NCBI GenBank assembly: GCA_013365325.1
Contig: JABVXV010000231.1
Location: 1-64,000, forward strand
DNA from: Dipetalonema caudispina
Lineage: Eukaryota; Nematoda; Chromadorea; Rhabditida; Onchocercidae
Length of the DNA: 64,000 bases
Direction of reading: 5' to 3'
The stretch's first letter is position 1. Each line of letters opens with the position of its first letter. Below are positions 37,004 to 47,165 of this stretch, in pieces. The notes beneath the pieces were generated by a model. It was given only the letters and a program-made list of their open reading frames with translations, searched no databases and was not told where the DNA came from. Both the position numbers and the translations under genes were made by a program.

Positions 37004-38693
37004 ATGAAAAGTATAATGGCTGTACGCACATCAAGTAATACTTTGGTAGAATATTGGTGGGATTTGACACCTCACAACATTCATATGATCGTGATCAATT
37101 ATCTCTATGATAGCGATAATAGACGGTGTAATCAGTGGTAGCAAATATATTTCACTATTAAATTTGAACATTTTTTGGAAAAGGATTAATTTTGATACGA
37201 CAATATGTATTGTAATATTTGAATGTTCATTATTCAATGCAGCTATTGATGATTTTCATAATTTTTACATCTCAGAATTTCATCATTTCAAATTTTACCT
37301 CATTGATATCACTTCGTTTAGATGATGATAAAAATCCATTGGATAATGTTTGATTGAAGATGCAGTTGTTTCATTTTTTTCTTCTTTTTTTCAGAAAAAT
37401 TAAATGATAGAAGGTGGTCTTCACTTAACTATAAGATCTATTAATAAAAATTTCCAATTTTTATTAATAGATTCAATAGAGCTAGAAATTACAGAAAAAT
37501 AATTTCATTAAAAATAATAATATTCAATTTAGGTGGACATTTTTCGAGCAAAAATTAGGTATTTCACGAGTGATAGTATTTTACATATTAATTGGTGCAT
37601 ATTTTTTGTATATTCTAAGTGGTGATCTAGCAAGACTTCTATATTATCTTATGGTATACACATATCTCTATCTTTTTATAAAGTTTAACTTTTTCTTTTC
37701 CTTTCAAAATATTAAATTTTACAGATGAAATTTCTCTTCTTTGTTTTTCTCTCTCTCTCTCATTTATTAAAATTTCAGGGTGTTGGTTATCCTATGTATA
37801 AAACATATATTACATATGAAAATCGTGGACTTAATGCATGTAGAAGTTGGCTTAGGTAAATGAATTCTTCATCATTTATCAACAATCATTCATTTCATAA
37901 TAGCAAATTATTCTATCGTAATGATAGTATCAGAATAAATGAGACAATTTTATGAAATTATATATCGATGATCATAAATGTTAGCCTTTTTTGAATTTAT
38001 CCGATTCGAATTATTGGATGGCTTACTTTTATGTTAGAAGTTTAAGCAATGATAAAATTAGATACAAATAGCTAGATGAATGGATCAGTCCCATTGATCG
38101 AAGGATTTGATGCTTTATTAATTTGATGTATGATATTCTTCCTTAATAATTGTCAAAATAATTTTTTGGCATTAACTTTGTGAAATTAAATATTAACAAA
38201 TAATCCTTATAAGTATCATCATAAACTAACACCAATAGAATACTACTTTTTTTGATAAGTATTATGGTTTTTTTGATGAAACACAAGATATAGATTATAT
38301 TTTAAATTTAAAATAATGCTTTTGAAAGCAAAAAATTTCTCTTTATTTTCTTTGATTTGAAAATTTTTAAAAGTTTAAAAATTTTATAATTAGTGATATT
38401 TTTTGAAATTTGAAATTTTTTATCTTATCCTTCCCTGTAAAATTATCAAATTTCTTTGAAAAAATAATATGGATGTATTCAGATATTGGATTGTTTTTGG
38501 TTGGTTAGCATTGTTGGATGTGTTTTTTAATCATTATCTAAAATATTGGACAGTTTATTGGTCAGTTAAAATTATCATAACCATGTATTTATTGATGCCA
38601 TTGATCAAAGGAGCTGATTTAATCTATCGTGATTTCATCAAAAATTTTAATAAAAATATCGAACATAGTGTTCAGCTTATTGTTGGAAAGTGA
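37004..38693 (+). CDS. Divergent REEP/YOP1 (DP1/TB2/HVA22) ER-shaping protein
   Basis: Four exons: 37004-37137, 37533-37653, 37779-37855, 38483-38693; 180 residues against 189 for human REEP5. The family bends ER membrane into tubules through hydrophobic hairpins. After a hydrophilic N-terminus, TFFEQKLGISR lines up with the REEP5 segment before the first hairpin; VIVFYILIGAYFLYILSG is the hairpin; GVGYPMYKTYIT matches the GxxYPxYxSxKA core; RYWIVFGWLALLDVFF and the second hydrophobic region follow, then PLIKGADLIYRDFI, matching KGASLIYRKF. The start ATG is eight bases after a TTTTAG acceptor at 36990-36995 (MAVRTS four codons later is an alternative). Divergence is high: the core lacks the usual Lys-Ala after the tyrosine, so subtype (REEP1-4 or REEP5-6) is not settled, though the N-terminal hairpin favours REEP5/6. 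Poly(A) signal at 38717-38722. Confidence 0.82.
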
Positions 38694-38738
38694 TTGATCA
38701 TTTTACATATGTCAATAATAAATGTTTTTTATACTATC

Positions 38739-38751
38739 TGTGTGTGTGTGT

Positions 38752-38787
<36 letters not shown>
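38739..38787. repeat. (GT)n microsatellite
   Basis: A GT array of about 49 bases with one interruption, just downstream of the REEP poly(A) signal. Confidence 0.97.
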
Positions 38788-38788
<1 letters not shown>

Positions 38789-39129
38789 GTGTGCTGCTAG
38801 AAAGTATCCATATCAAATTAAATCAAAATTAAAATTTTTTCAATTTCGATAATGTTGAATTTCTATGGATCATCCCTTATCTCTTTTTAGCTCTTTTCTA
38901 TATTTATCAAAAATGAAACGTATGAATTATTCCAATAATAATTGTTGCATCAATAATTGTCACATAGAATTCATGCATTGTCAACTGATAGATATGAAAA
39001 AAAAAAAAGTTTTTGAAAATGTGAAAAAATATTTTTTTAATAAAAAGATTCACACTTCACTTATTCAATATTTATTAATTTTTTAAAAGTTTTTTAATTG
39101 TAAAATTTCTCTGATGTTTCATTTTCTTT

Positions 39130-39402
39130 CTCTTTCCCTCCTCTTGCTATCTCTCCCTCCCTCTCTCTTTCCTCTTTTCTCTTCTTTCTGAACAATTCTT
39201 TAGAATAAATAATTAAACAGCAAACATTGAAGTGCACAGCATGTTATATAGAAATCAAACAGTTATCTCTCATAACAAATAAATCAATTAATTAATTTCG
39301 ATTTTGGTAGTCAATTCCTCTCTCTCTTCCTCTCTCTCTCTCTCTCTTTCCTTACCTCCTCTCTCTCTCTCTTCTCTCCTCATTCTCTCTCTCTCTCTCT
39401 CT
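39130..39402. repeat. Polypyrimidine (CT)n tracts
   Basis: Two blocks of almost pure C/T on the plus strand (about 39130-39190 and 39317-39402), mostly CT dinucleotides. They lie upstream of the adenylate kinase start. Confidence 0.9.
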
Positions 39403-39808
39403 TTTATTTCGGTCCAAATATACGTATGTATTTGGGATAGTAATTAAAAAATTTTTGAAATAGTTTATTTTTATAAATTTTATAACTTTAACAGAACATG
39501 TATGTTATATTTTCTACGTTTTCGATTTTTTCTTTTCTGTTTTTCTTTTTTTTTTTCTTTCTATATCTCGATTTATATGTAATGTTATAGGTTAATACAA
39601 TCAGACAAAACGTAAAAAGTTTGAAAATTGAAAGTGAAGTGAATAGAAGCTAGAAGCTGATATCCTGATTCTCTGAACTATTTCATCTATTACTCATCAT
39701 CTTTACTCTTTCATTGTTGAAACGTTAACATTTGAATAGGCTGCAATTGTATCATTCGTTGAAATCATTCACTGAAAGGATTTTAAATCAATTTCTACAC
39801 TTGTTTAA

Positions 39809-42153
39809 ATGGTTCGTTTTTTTTTTTTTTTTCCTTCTTTAGCAAATATACTAATTTGTAAATTAATATTTTCTGGTGATTTTACTACTTTGAATTCAAA
39901 ATAGCAGAATAACGAAAAAAATTAGATTTAATATTATAGTTGTTATTTATGTTGTTTAATATTTCAGGCACCAATTGAACGGAAAAACATTGATCTTACA
40001 CCGCTGAAGAAAGCCAATGTCCCAATCTTCTTTATTGTTGGTAAGTTAGAATGAAATATTATTTTTTAAGTAAAAAAAAAAACTGCTAATACTAAAGGGA
40101 TTGTAATGAAGATCCAATTCATAGCCAATTAAAAAGTAAATCATTTAGAAATATGTTATATCGCTAAATGTAAACAACTTACTGTGACACAATGAGATAT
40201 CATCAAAAATCATAAGTTAAATGTTAACTTCTTATTAGTTTTATTTTGTTGAATTATAAATAAATGCGATCTGTGTATCTGTTGTAATTAACTAATATTA
40301 TTTTCATCTTACATTTTTTGAATGTATTTAGTAATTTAAGGATAGTTATTGATTTCAATAGTTTAAAAGTTTAATTCTTTGTTTTTTTTAGGTGGTCCTG
40401 GATCTGGCAAAGGAACGCAATGTGATAAGATCGTAGCAAAATATGGCTTAACACATCTTAGCTCGGGTGATTTGCTACGTGCTGAGGTGAAATCTGGATC
40501 GTCACGTGGATCAGAGCTCAATAAATTGATGCAAAATGGAGAACTTGTTCCGTTGGTGAATATTTTTTCATTCCGATGGGACTGTTTTAGTTTCCAAATT
40601 TATTATTCACTTCAGTTTTTCTTCTAATTTCATAGGAATTGAGGAGAAATCCTGGATAAATATCAAATTTCATTTTCGAAATTTATACATTAACTGGTAA
40701 CTGGCCATCTCTTTATATATACATGCTTACCGTTCTATGAAAATATACTATAGGCATAAAAACCTCTCCTAATTATTATTTATTAGTATAATAGTATTAA
40801 TTTAGCTTTTTTTTTTCAGGAGATAGTGCTAGATTTAGTTAAAGAAGCTATGCTTCAAGCGGTGGCAAAGGGTTCAAAAGGCTTTTTGATTGATGGTTAT
40901 CCACGAGAAGTAAAGCAAGGGGAGCAATTCGAACATGAAGTTAGTGACTTTCTTTTACAATCATAGAAGTTTTTTTCTGTTCATACTGGTGAATTTTCGA
41001 AAAATTAATGCTGAAATATATCTCTAAAAAAAATACAACTATTACAAAAAATACAATAGATTCTATTCAGAAATTCTGTAAATATAATTTACGGATGGCA
41101 GTTTTTAATATTTTACAGTTTGCCTAAAATGTGCTTCATTATAATTAAAACTAGCTTTTTTATAAATATTCGAATTTCTGAGATCATAGGTTGAAAAGAA
41201 CAAGGTTTGATTTGCTTTAGTGAGTTTTTCTATGATGTTTGAAATCTTTAATCTAAAATATCAATTTCAGATTCAACCAGCTAAGTTGGTATTATTTTTC
41301 GATGTCAGTGAAGATACCCTGGTTAAGCGTTGCTTGCATAGAGCGGAAACAAGGTTTTATTTTTCTTATCTAGTTTTTTTTCGGTAAAGTGAAGGTTTTC
41401 GAATCGGTAGAAAGTAGCGTAATCTGTGCAAGGATCATTTTGCGATTTACTGATTAACTTCCTTCTTTTTTCATTGCTTTAGTGGGCGAGTAGATGATAA
41501 CATTGATACGATTAAGAAGCGACTTCAAACCTATATAACTGCAACAGCTCCCGTTGTCGATTATTATGAAAAGCAAGGGAAGTTGATAAAGGTAAGGTTC
41601 TCAAAATTCACAAAATTTTTTTTATTTTAAACTGTTCAGGAGCTGTATTAATCAGTTTGAAAGGAAACTTAATATTTAGGAAAGTACTAATTCGAATTTC
41701 GAAACCTTATGGGATTTCTTTGAAAAGTTTGTTGTATGGAAATTTCTGTTCCTTATAGAAAATTACTTGAAGATAATGACTTTTTCCTTGTGAATAATTA
41801 AATAAAATTGATTTTTATCAACCTTTCCAAATGTTTTTTTCTTTTTCCCATTTTTCAAAGAACCATTTATTTAAGTGAACTAAGCACGATCACCAAAAGT
41901 TAGCGTGTTCGCTTTTAGCATTGATGATATTATTAACGAATAGTGTGGAGTTAACTTGAGAGAATGCTTCGTAACCTTAACATTTACTAGTATTTCAGAC
42001 ATAAAGATAAACTCCGTACATGAAGTGAAAAAAAAACGTCAAAAATGTAGAATGTGTATAGCGTCAAGTCTCATTTTGCAGATTCCATCTGAGGGAGCAG
42101 TGGATGAAATTTTCAAGATTGTTCAACAACATCTCGATAAGGCTGTAGCTTAA
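39809..42153 (+). CDS. AK1: Adenylate kinase 1 (cytosolic)
   Basis: Seven exons: 39809-39811, 39968-40040, 40392-40555, 40820-40939, 41271-41353, 41483-41591, 42082-42153; 207 residues. It interconverts ATP + AMP and 2 ADP in the cytosol. Visible: [16 protein letters not shown] as in the C. elegans protein; P-loop GGPGSGKGT (26-34); [14 protein letters not shown]-binding region; [15 protein letters not shown] with the Asp-Gly-Tyr-Pro-Arg motif; [24 protein letters not shown] lid arginines; [14 protein letters not shown]. The short lid marks the AK1 type, not the long AK2 type. The ATG is the last three bases of exon 1 (AAATG|GTTCGT), so the start codon sits against the splice junction and the second codon is in the next exon; this is set by alignment of the N-terminus. 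AATAAA at 42391-42396 could serve the 3' end. Confidence 0.95.
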
Positions 42154-43105
42154 TGAATAAATTAATCGGATACATTTGTTCCCATTTGTGCACATGCAAG
42201 TAATGTGGTTTAATGGGAGTTGATGTAGAGTATTTATTTAGACTGGCTTCTGTTCTAGCTTTTTTCTTATTCCAGTGGTGATTGATCGGAGTTTTTCTGA
42301 TTATTAGTTTATTTTTACTTTTTTTATAGTTTTTGTAAATTTGACTGTTTTCAATTTCAGACGTGATCCTAATGCTTAACGTGGCATTTAAATAAATTTT
42401 GCAGTACAAGTAGTATTTGCAGAATATCCATCTTTGTGAAAACCTCGTATAATAATGCTAGCTTTAAAATTTAGTTTTGAACAACATTTTGATGTAGAAT
42501 TGGCATAGTATCGGTACAAATATGTCTCTGAAATGTGAACCAAGCCAACAAGATGTTGTTTGTTAGTCTCGAACCATTGGAAGCTTCATCAGTTCTGTAA
42601 TAACTTTTGTCATAAATTTCTTTTGCATAAGTCATATACGGCTAAGAGGTTATGATATTGTCAAAACGCTTAGATTCATACATTATTTGAATACATCTGG
42701 TGAACTACTGATAAAGTTTGCGAATTAGGTTGTAGGAAGACTAATCCTAATGGTATTCTTTGGCAGAACGAATAGACAAATGAAAAACATCGCAGTATAT
42801 ATTCTCAATAATGTATGAATAAGGATATCATAAAAACACGCAATATTATTCCGAAATTTCTTCATGATTGCAAGTAATATGATTTTATACTATCGTCATA
42901 ACGCAAAAAGAATATCTTGCATGTTTAAAATCAATTAACATCTTCAAATTTTGAATGGGAAAGGTAGCGCAAATATGAAAGCTTTATTTAAATCATTTGA
43001 AAGATCTGAAAAGAGGCATAATTCATTCATAATTGATCTATAACAAATGACCTGTAAGTATGTGGATAGGGCGGAATCCTGTTTATGATTTCCAAATATC
43101 TTTCT
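42154..43105. other. Convergent 3' region
   Basis: Space between the adenylate kinase stop (+) and the 3' end of the membrane-protein gene (-). It includes AATAAA at 42391-42396. A minus-strand frame ending near 43078 (Ile-Pro-Lys-Ile-Leu-Lys-Lys-Asp-Ile-Trp) is open for about 45 codons in an alternative frame of the neighbouring last exon. Confidence 0.5.
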
Positions 43106-46100
43106 TCAATATCTTCGGGATTTCCCGAATCCACTCAACGCCATACTTGTCAGTTTCCATTGGCGTTGCGTAAGCCGCTTTGTTCTTGAAGTAAATCGCT
43201 TTTTGCGATGTCGCTTGATATTAAAGTTACCATCATCAATAGAACTCAGTCGTCTATGGGACATTCGTCTTCCACTATAAACTTATTTATCACTATTGTT
43301 GTAAGAAGTTAGGCCTAATGATAAAAATTATATATTAACAATGATAAGCAATACAGCGGTAAAGAATAACCAGAAAATGAATACTGTAAAGAGGTCGAGA
43401 TGTTTGCTACCGACAGATATATTTTCTGAGCAAAATTGATCATTAGCTTCTCTTCCAAATTACTGCCATATTGTTCCACCGATAGTTTAACCAGCAACTG
43501 GATCAAAAAATCGTGGTCAAAGAAGCCTCCTGTGACACGTCTATACTGGATCACGTCCGGTTGCATCATCAGTAGGAGACGTGTCACGCGGAATGTCTAG
43601 ACAGTGATAATATTCTAGAATTCCAGTACTATTTTAGAATAGTACTTAGGCATAAATGGAAAAATGAAAAAAATGAAACTAGCCACTATCAACTTACCCA
43701 ACATTTTTAAAAACAGCAGTTGAACCCAATGTTGATGTACTTTCAGATTGTATCATTGAAAGATGTAATGGTGTTGGTTCCATTGATAATCTGAAATTTT
43801 TCACTTATACACAAATTATTTTTTTATATAGGAGGGAGCAATAAGTTAATACAAACATATGCAAATTGAAATTTTTCATTTAATTCCAATAAGGCAATTT
43901 ATTTATATGTATGTTATAGAATTTTTTTGCATGCTATATATATCATATATTTTGCATATGTTATTTTTTGTATCTAAAATTTAAAGACTGGAATAAACAT
44001 TAAGAATAATTTATATACAATACAATGTGGAATATAATTCAATAATTGATAAATAAAATTTAAAAATCATCTGAATCCAATACTTGTTATCCCATTCTGC
44101 AGTAATTTCGTTCTTAGACATAGCAGCATTGTTGTCTGATTCATGTTCTTTCAATTTCGATGTATTGAGAATTGTTTGAAGTGAATATTTTGAAAGTTTC
44201 GCACAACGCGATTCCTTCTGTCCATTATTTTCAGCAAATAAAACTTTTTGCTCTTCAATAATTTCTAACGCTCTTCTGTAATTGGAAATGAAATGGATAA
44301 TTTAAAAAACAATTCGAGGAAAAATTTCTCAACTTATAATAAAATCTGACAAATTTTTGTCAAGAATTTATGTTAATCTCAAATTGACGGCTGATCGCTT
44401 ATTCTTTATTGTATTATGAATAATTAATTATTAGGAAGTTAGTTAATTTGTTTCAAATTTATAAGTAATCATTTTGTTAACTTGTACTTTATGGTCATTA
44501 TCAAAATTTAACAAAAGATACTTCATAGCCGTGCTCTTACCACCGCTTGTTCCGGTAATAAACCATTCCTCACTACCACCAGTTGAGCGACTGTAAATTC
44601 ATCAATTTTATTTTTAAATTGAAAGGAAAATTTTCTTCAAATAATTTTTTGAAATTAAACTTAAACTAAAGAATAAACTAAAATCAGAAAGTGAATAATC
44701 AGGGCAATGTAAAAAGTTCAATTTGAAAACTTGATAGAATGCTTCAAATTTATGAATTTTGCTTCCAGAAATATTTTAGATGTTTGTTTACCTGATTGTA
44801 GAAGACCAATAAGCAAGTAGGAGCATTAGTATAAGAAGGACGAGTCCAATAGGAATTAAAGCCATATTCATGAATTCTGTTACTGAGTCAAATTTCGGAA
44901 ACTGTTCATAACTGCTTACTTCCCAGCCAAATCTCCGTTCAAATTCTTTGATTGACGTATTCAGAAAGTCTGTTTTTGTAAATTAAAAATGACTTCAGTT
45001 TTAAATTTGCTATATTATAATAAAACTTCCAGCATATTGAAAAATGTTCAGTCAGACAGTATTGAAACCTAACGATCAGGGTTAATGCGTTAGCTTCATG
45101 TCTGAAGTTGAAGTTGGCCTTGTTTAGTAAGCAATATCAAAGAGATATGGATACATTCGAGAAGCGGACAGTCTTAGTAAAATGTTTTAATAATTTGACT
45201 GACTTAAAGTTTCATCAGTTTCATTCATTTTAATAATGGATGTATAGAAATGGAAAACTTTAAAAATATCACAAGTGCAATTTGTTAAAGTTCAATATTG
45301 ATACTTACTTCTCTTCATTGTTGGGAAAAATTTTTTTGAAATCAAACATTCTAAAAAAGTAAAATTACTTGAAAGAATTTCCCTTGAAAGGAATGGTTTC
45401 TTCAAGCGATCCATTGGTATAGCATTGGGTGGTAAAACAATAACAAACCGAAATTGCACAGCACCATAATTTATTTTCGGATATCCATCAAGCAAAACAA
45501 CATAATCCGGTTTAAATGATATTCTGTAGTATATCGATATTCTGGTAGATCTTTTTACTCTAATGTCAAATTATGTAGATAATGGGACAAAATCTGGTCA
45601 AAGATGGAATTTGAACAAACTCATCCAAATGAACTGATCAATTACCACTCATTATCAGAGCCGGAACTCTCACTACCCAGTCTATGACGTCGACAACTTC
45701 CCCGTGAATGTAGGATCAGAGCCTTATGTTCTTCTTGCACTCCTACAGCCCGAACCCTTGGGCAACCCACAACACCGTCGAAGTACTCGACGGAAAGTGG
45801 GGATGCAGGCATAAACCCCCAGCACGTCCGGGCACCAGAGATTCCGAGAATGGATTAGGCTTCTCATCATTTCCCGCCTGGATCACTGCGATGGAATACT
45901 CAAATAGAACAAACGCATATTGCAGCAAGTGGGTTTGTTCGAGAAAGAGAGATCGTTAGAGAAATACATATTGTTCTTTTTTCTATTTGAAAGCATTCAC
46001 AAGAAATTTTAATGCCAACTCGCTCCCATTGCTCTTAAATAATTTTCAATGTAAAATTTCAATTCTAATTTCCCACTTGCTCAATTTCTCACTCAACTTG

Positions 46101-47165
46101 TTTTTTTCGCTTTATAATAATCTAACAGCGATGAATGCAAATACTAAGCTATCTTTTCAATATTTAAATTGAAATAATATTCAAATTTTATATAGGTATA
46201 TTTTTATTGAGTAAAAATTTACAATTGCTAAAGAAATAATGAAGTAAGATATGAGTTAAGTGAAAATTTTCCACTTTTTATTTCTATTCTTTCAAAAATT
46301 TATTATTTTAAATTATTTTTTTTAACAAAAAAAACTTAAGTTTAAAATTTCATTTCATTTTCAAAGAAGAAAAAAGAGTTACGCATTATTTTAAAGCAAT
46401 AAAGGAAGATTGAGAAAATGGGAAAAAGTAAAAAGAAGAAAGAAAAGGATAAAATTAATGGTGAAAAGATATAATTAAAAATTGAAATACTACATTGAAA
46501 CAATTTTTTGCATAAATTTCAATTTTATTTCATGATTAGTTTAATTATATTTTCTGATACATACAATTTTCCTAATATTTTGAATATAAGAATAAAGGGA
46601 AAGAAAAAAAAAAAAACAAAAAAACAAAAAACGAACGATTTTACAAGACGACATGCGGTAGTATTTCTGCAAAATTTGTTTAATGATTGTATTAAAGCAT
46701 GTTTAAATGGTTCCACAAGAATTTCTAATGGTCCATCGGTACAATAAAATATTCGAATACCAGATGACCAATCCGAAAGTGCCAATTCTATAAACTTTTA
46801 CATTTTCATATTTCAATATAGCATAGGTTAATTCATTAAAACTATTGTCATTTCATTTAAGCTATATTATATAAAATGACCAAATAGTGACCATTTCAAC
46901 AAAGATAATTTTTTGTGAAATTTGACAAATAGTTGAAGTAATTCAGAAAAGAAAAAGAAATTATCTGCAAGAGTGAGAAGATAGTAGAACAATTATTAAT
47001 GGTAATACTTTACTTCATCTAATAATTCGATATTTCAACTTTTAGATAAATTCTACCTTGATTTGTTGGATCACCAGAGTCTGGTACACCATTTGTTTGT
47101 CCATCACTTATTGCATATATTAAGGCAATAAAAAGTGTTTGAATTAATTGCCACATCATTGTCAT
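43106..47165 (-). CDS. Single-pass (type I) membrane protein, family not recognised
   Basis: Exons read on the minus strand: 47165-47057, 46787-46645, 45523-45369, 44969-44792, 44590-44541, about 44270-44084, 43790-43698, 43274-43106; about 370 residues plus a probable missing exon. Start MTMMWQLIQTLFIALIYAIS is a signal peptide. An ectodomain with Cys (FYCTDGPLEIL, KFCRNTTACRL) and GAVQFRFVIVLPPN then FLNTSIKEFERRFGWEV precedes one helix, MALIPIGLVLLILMLLLAYW. The tail is hydrophilic and ends very basic (HRKKRFTSRTKR). Phases fit for most junctions. Two problems: exon 2 (phase 0) does not match exon 3 (needs two bases), so an exon is missing from the model; and the exon at 44275 after CCAATTACAG has its long frame one base off, needing a poor acceptor at 44271. 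The last exon has other open frames. I considered alpha/epsilon-sarcoglycan and found no convincing motif. Confidence 0.5.
45640..45960. mobile_element. GC-rich island in intron, probable dispersed repeat or element remnant
   Basis: About 320 bases where G+C rises to roughly 57-60% (counted over 45721-45840) amid sequence near 30%. It lies in the intron between exons 2 and 3 of the membrane-protein gene. The minus strand is open for 70 codons (45854-45642) ending in an acidic tail GSDNEW and a stop; the plus strand is open too (45726-45959). The base composition, lack of splice-compatible neighbours and sharp edges suggest an inserted repeat rather than an exon. No terminal repeats or target-site duplications are obvious. 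A structured RNA is an alternative. Confidence 0.4.
45775..45793. repeat. Hairpin in the GC-rich island
   Basis: CCGTCGA and TCGACGG are perfect 7-base complementary arms around the loop AGTAC, directly followed by GAAAGTGGGG. It is the most stable short hairpin I noticed in the window. Confidence 0.7.

Larger units (their letters stand above)
38694..39808. other. Spacer between REEP and adenylate kinase
   Basis: Holds the REEP poly(A) signal (AATAAA, 38717-38722), the GT array and the CT-rich tract listed separately. The space before the adenylate kinase start codon must include its promoter and 5' leader. No gene seen. Confidence 0.6.

Noticed and set aside
45640..45960. Wolbachia-to-nucleus transfer as source of the GC island
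   Set aside because: Wolbachia DNA is itself AT-rich (about one third G+C), so a 58% island does not fit.
43106..47165. Alpha/epsilon-sarcoglycan assignment
   Set aside because: Topology is similar, but I could not find the conserved ectodomain or cytoplasmic motifs.
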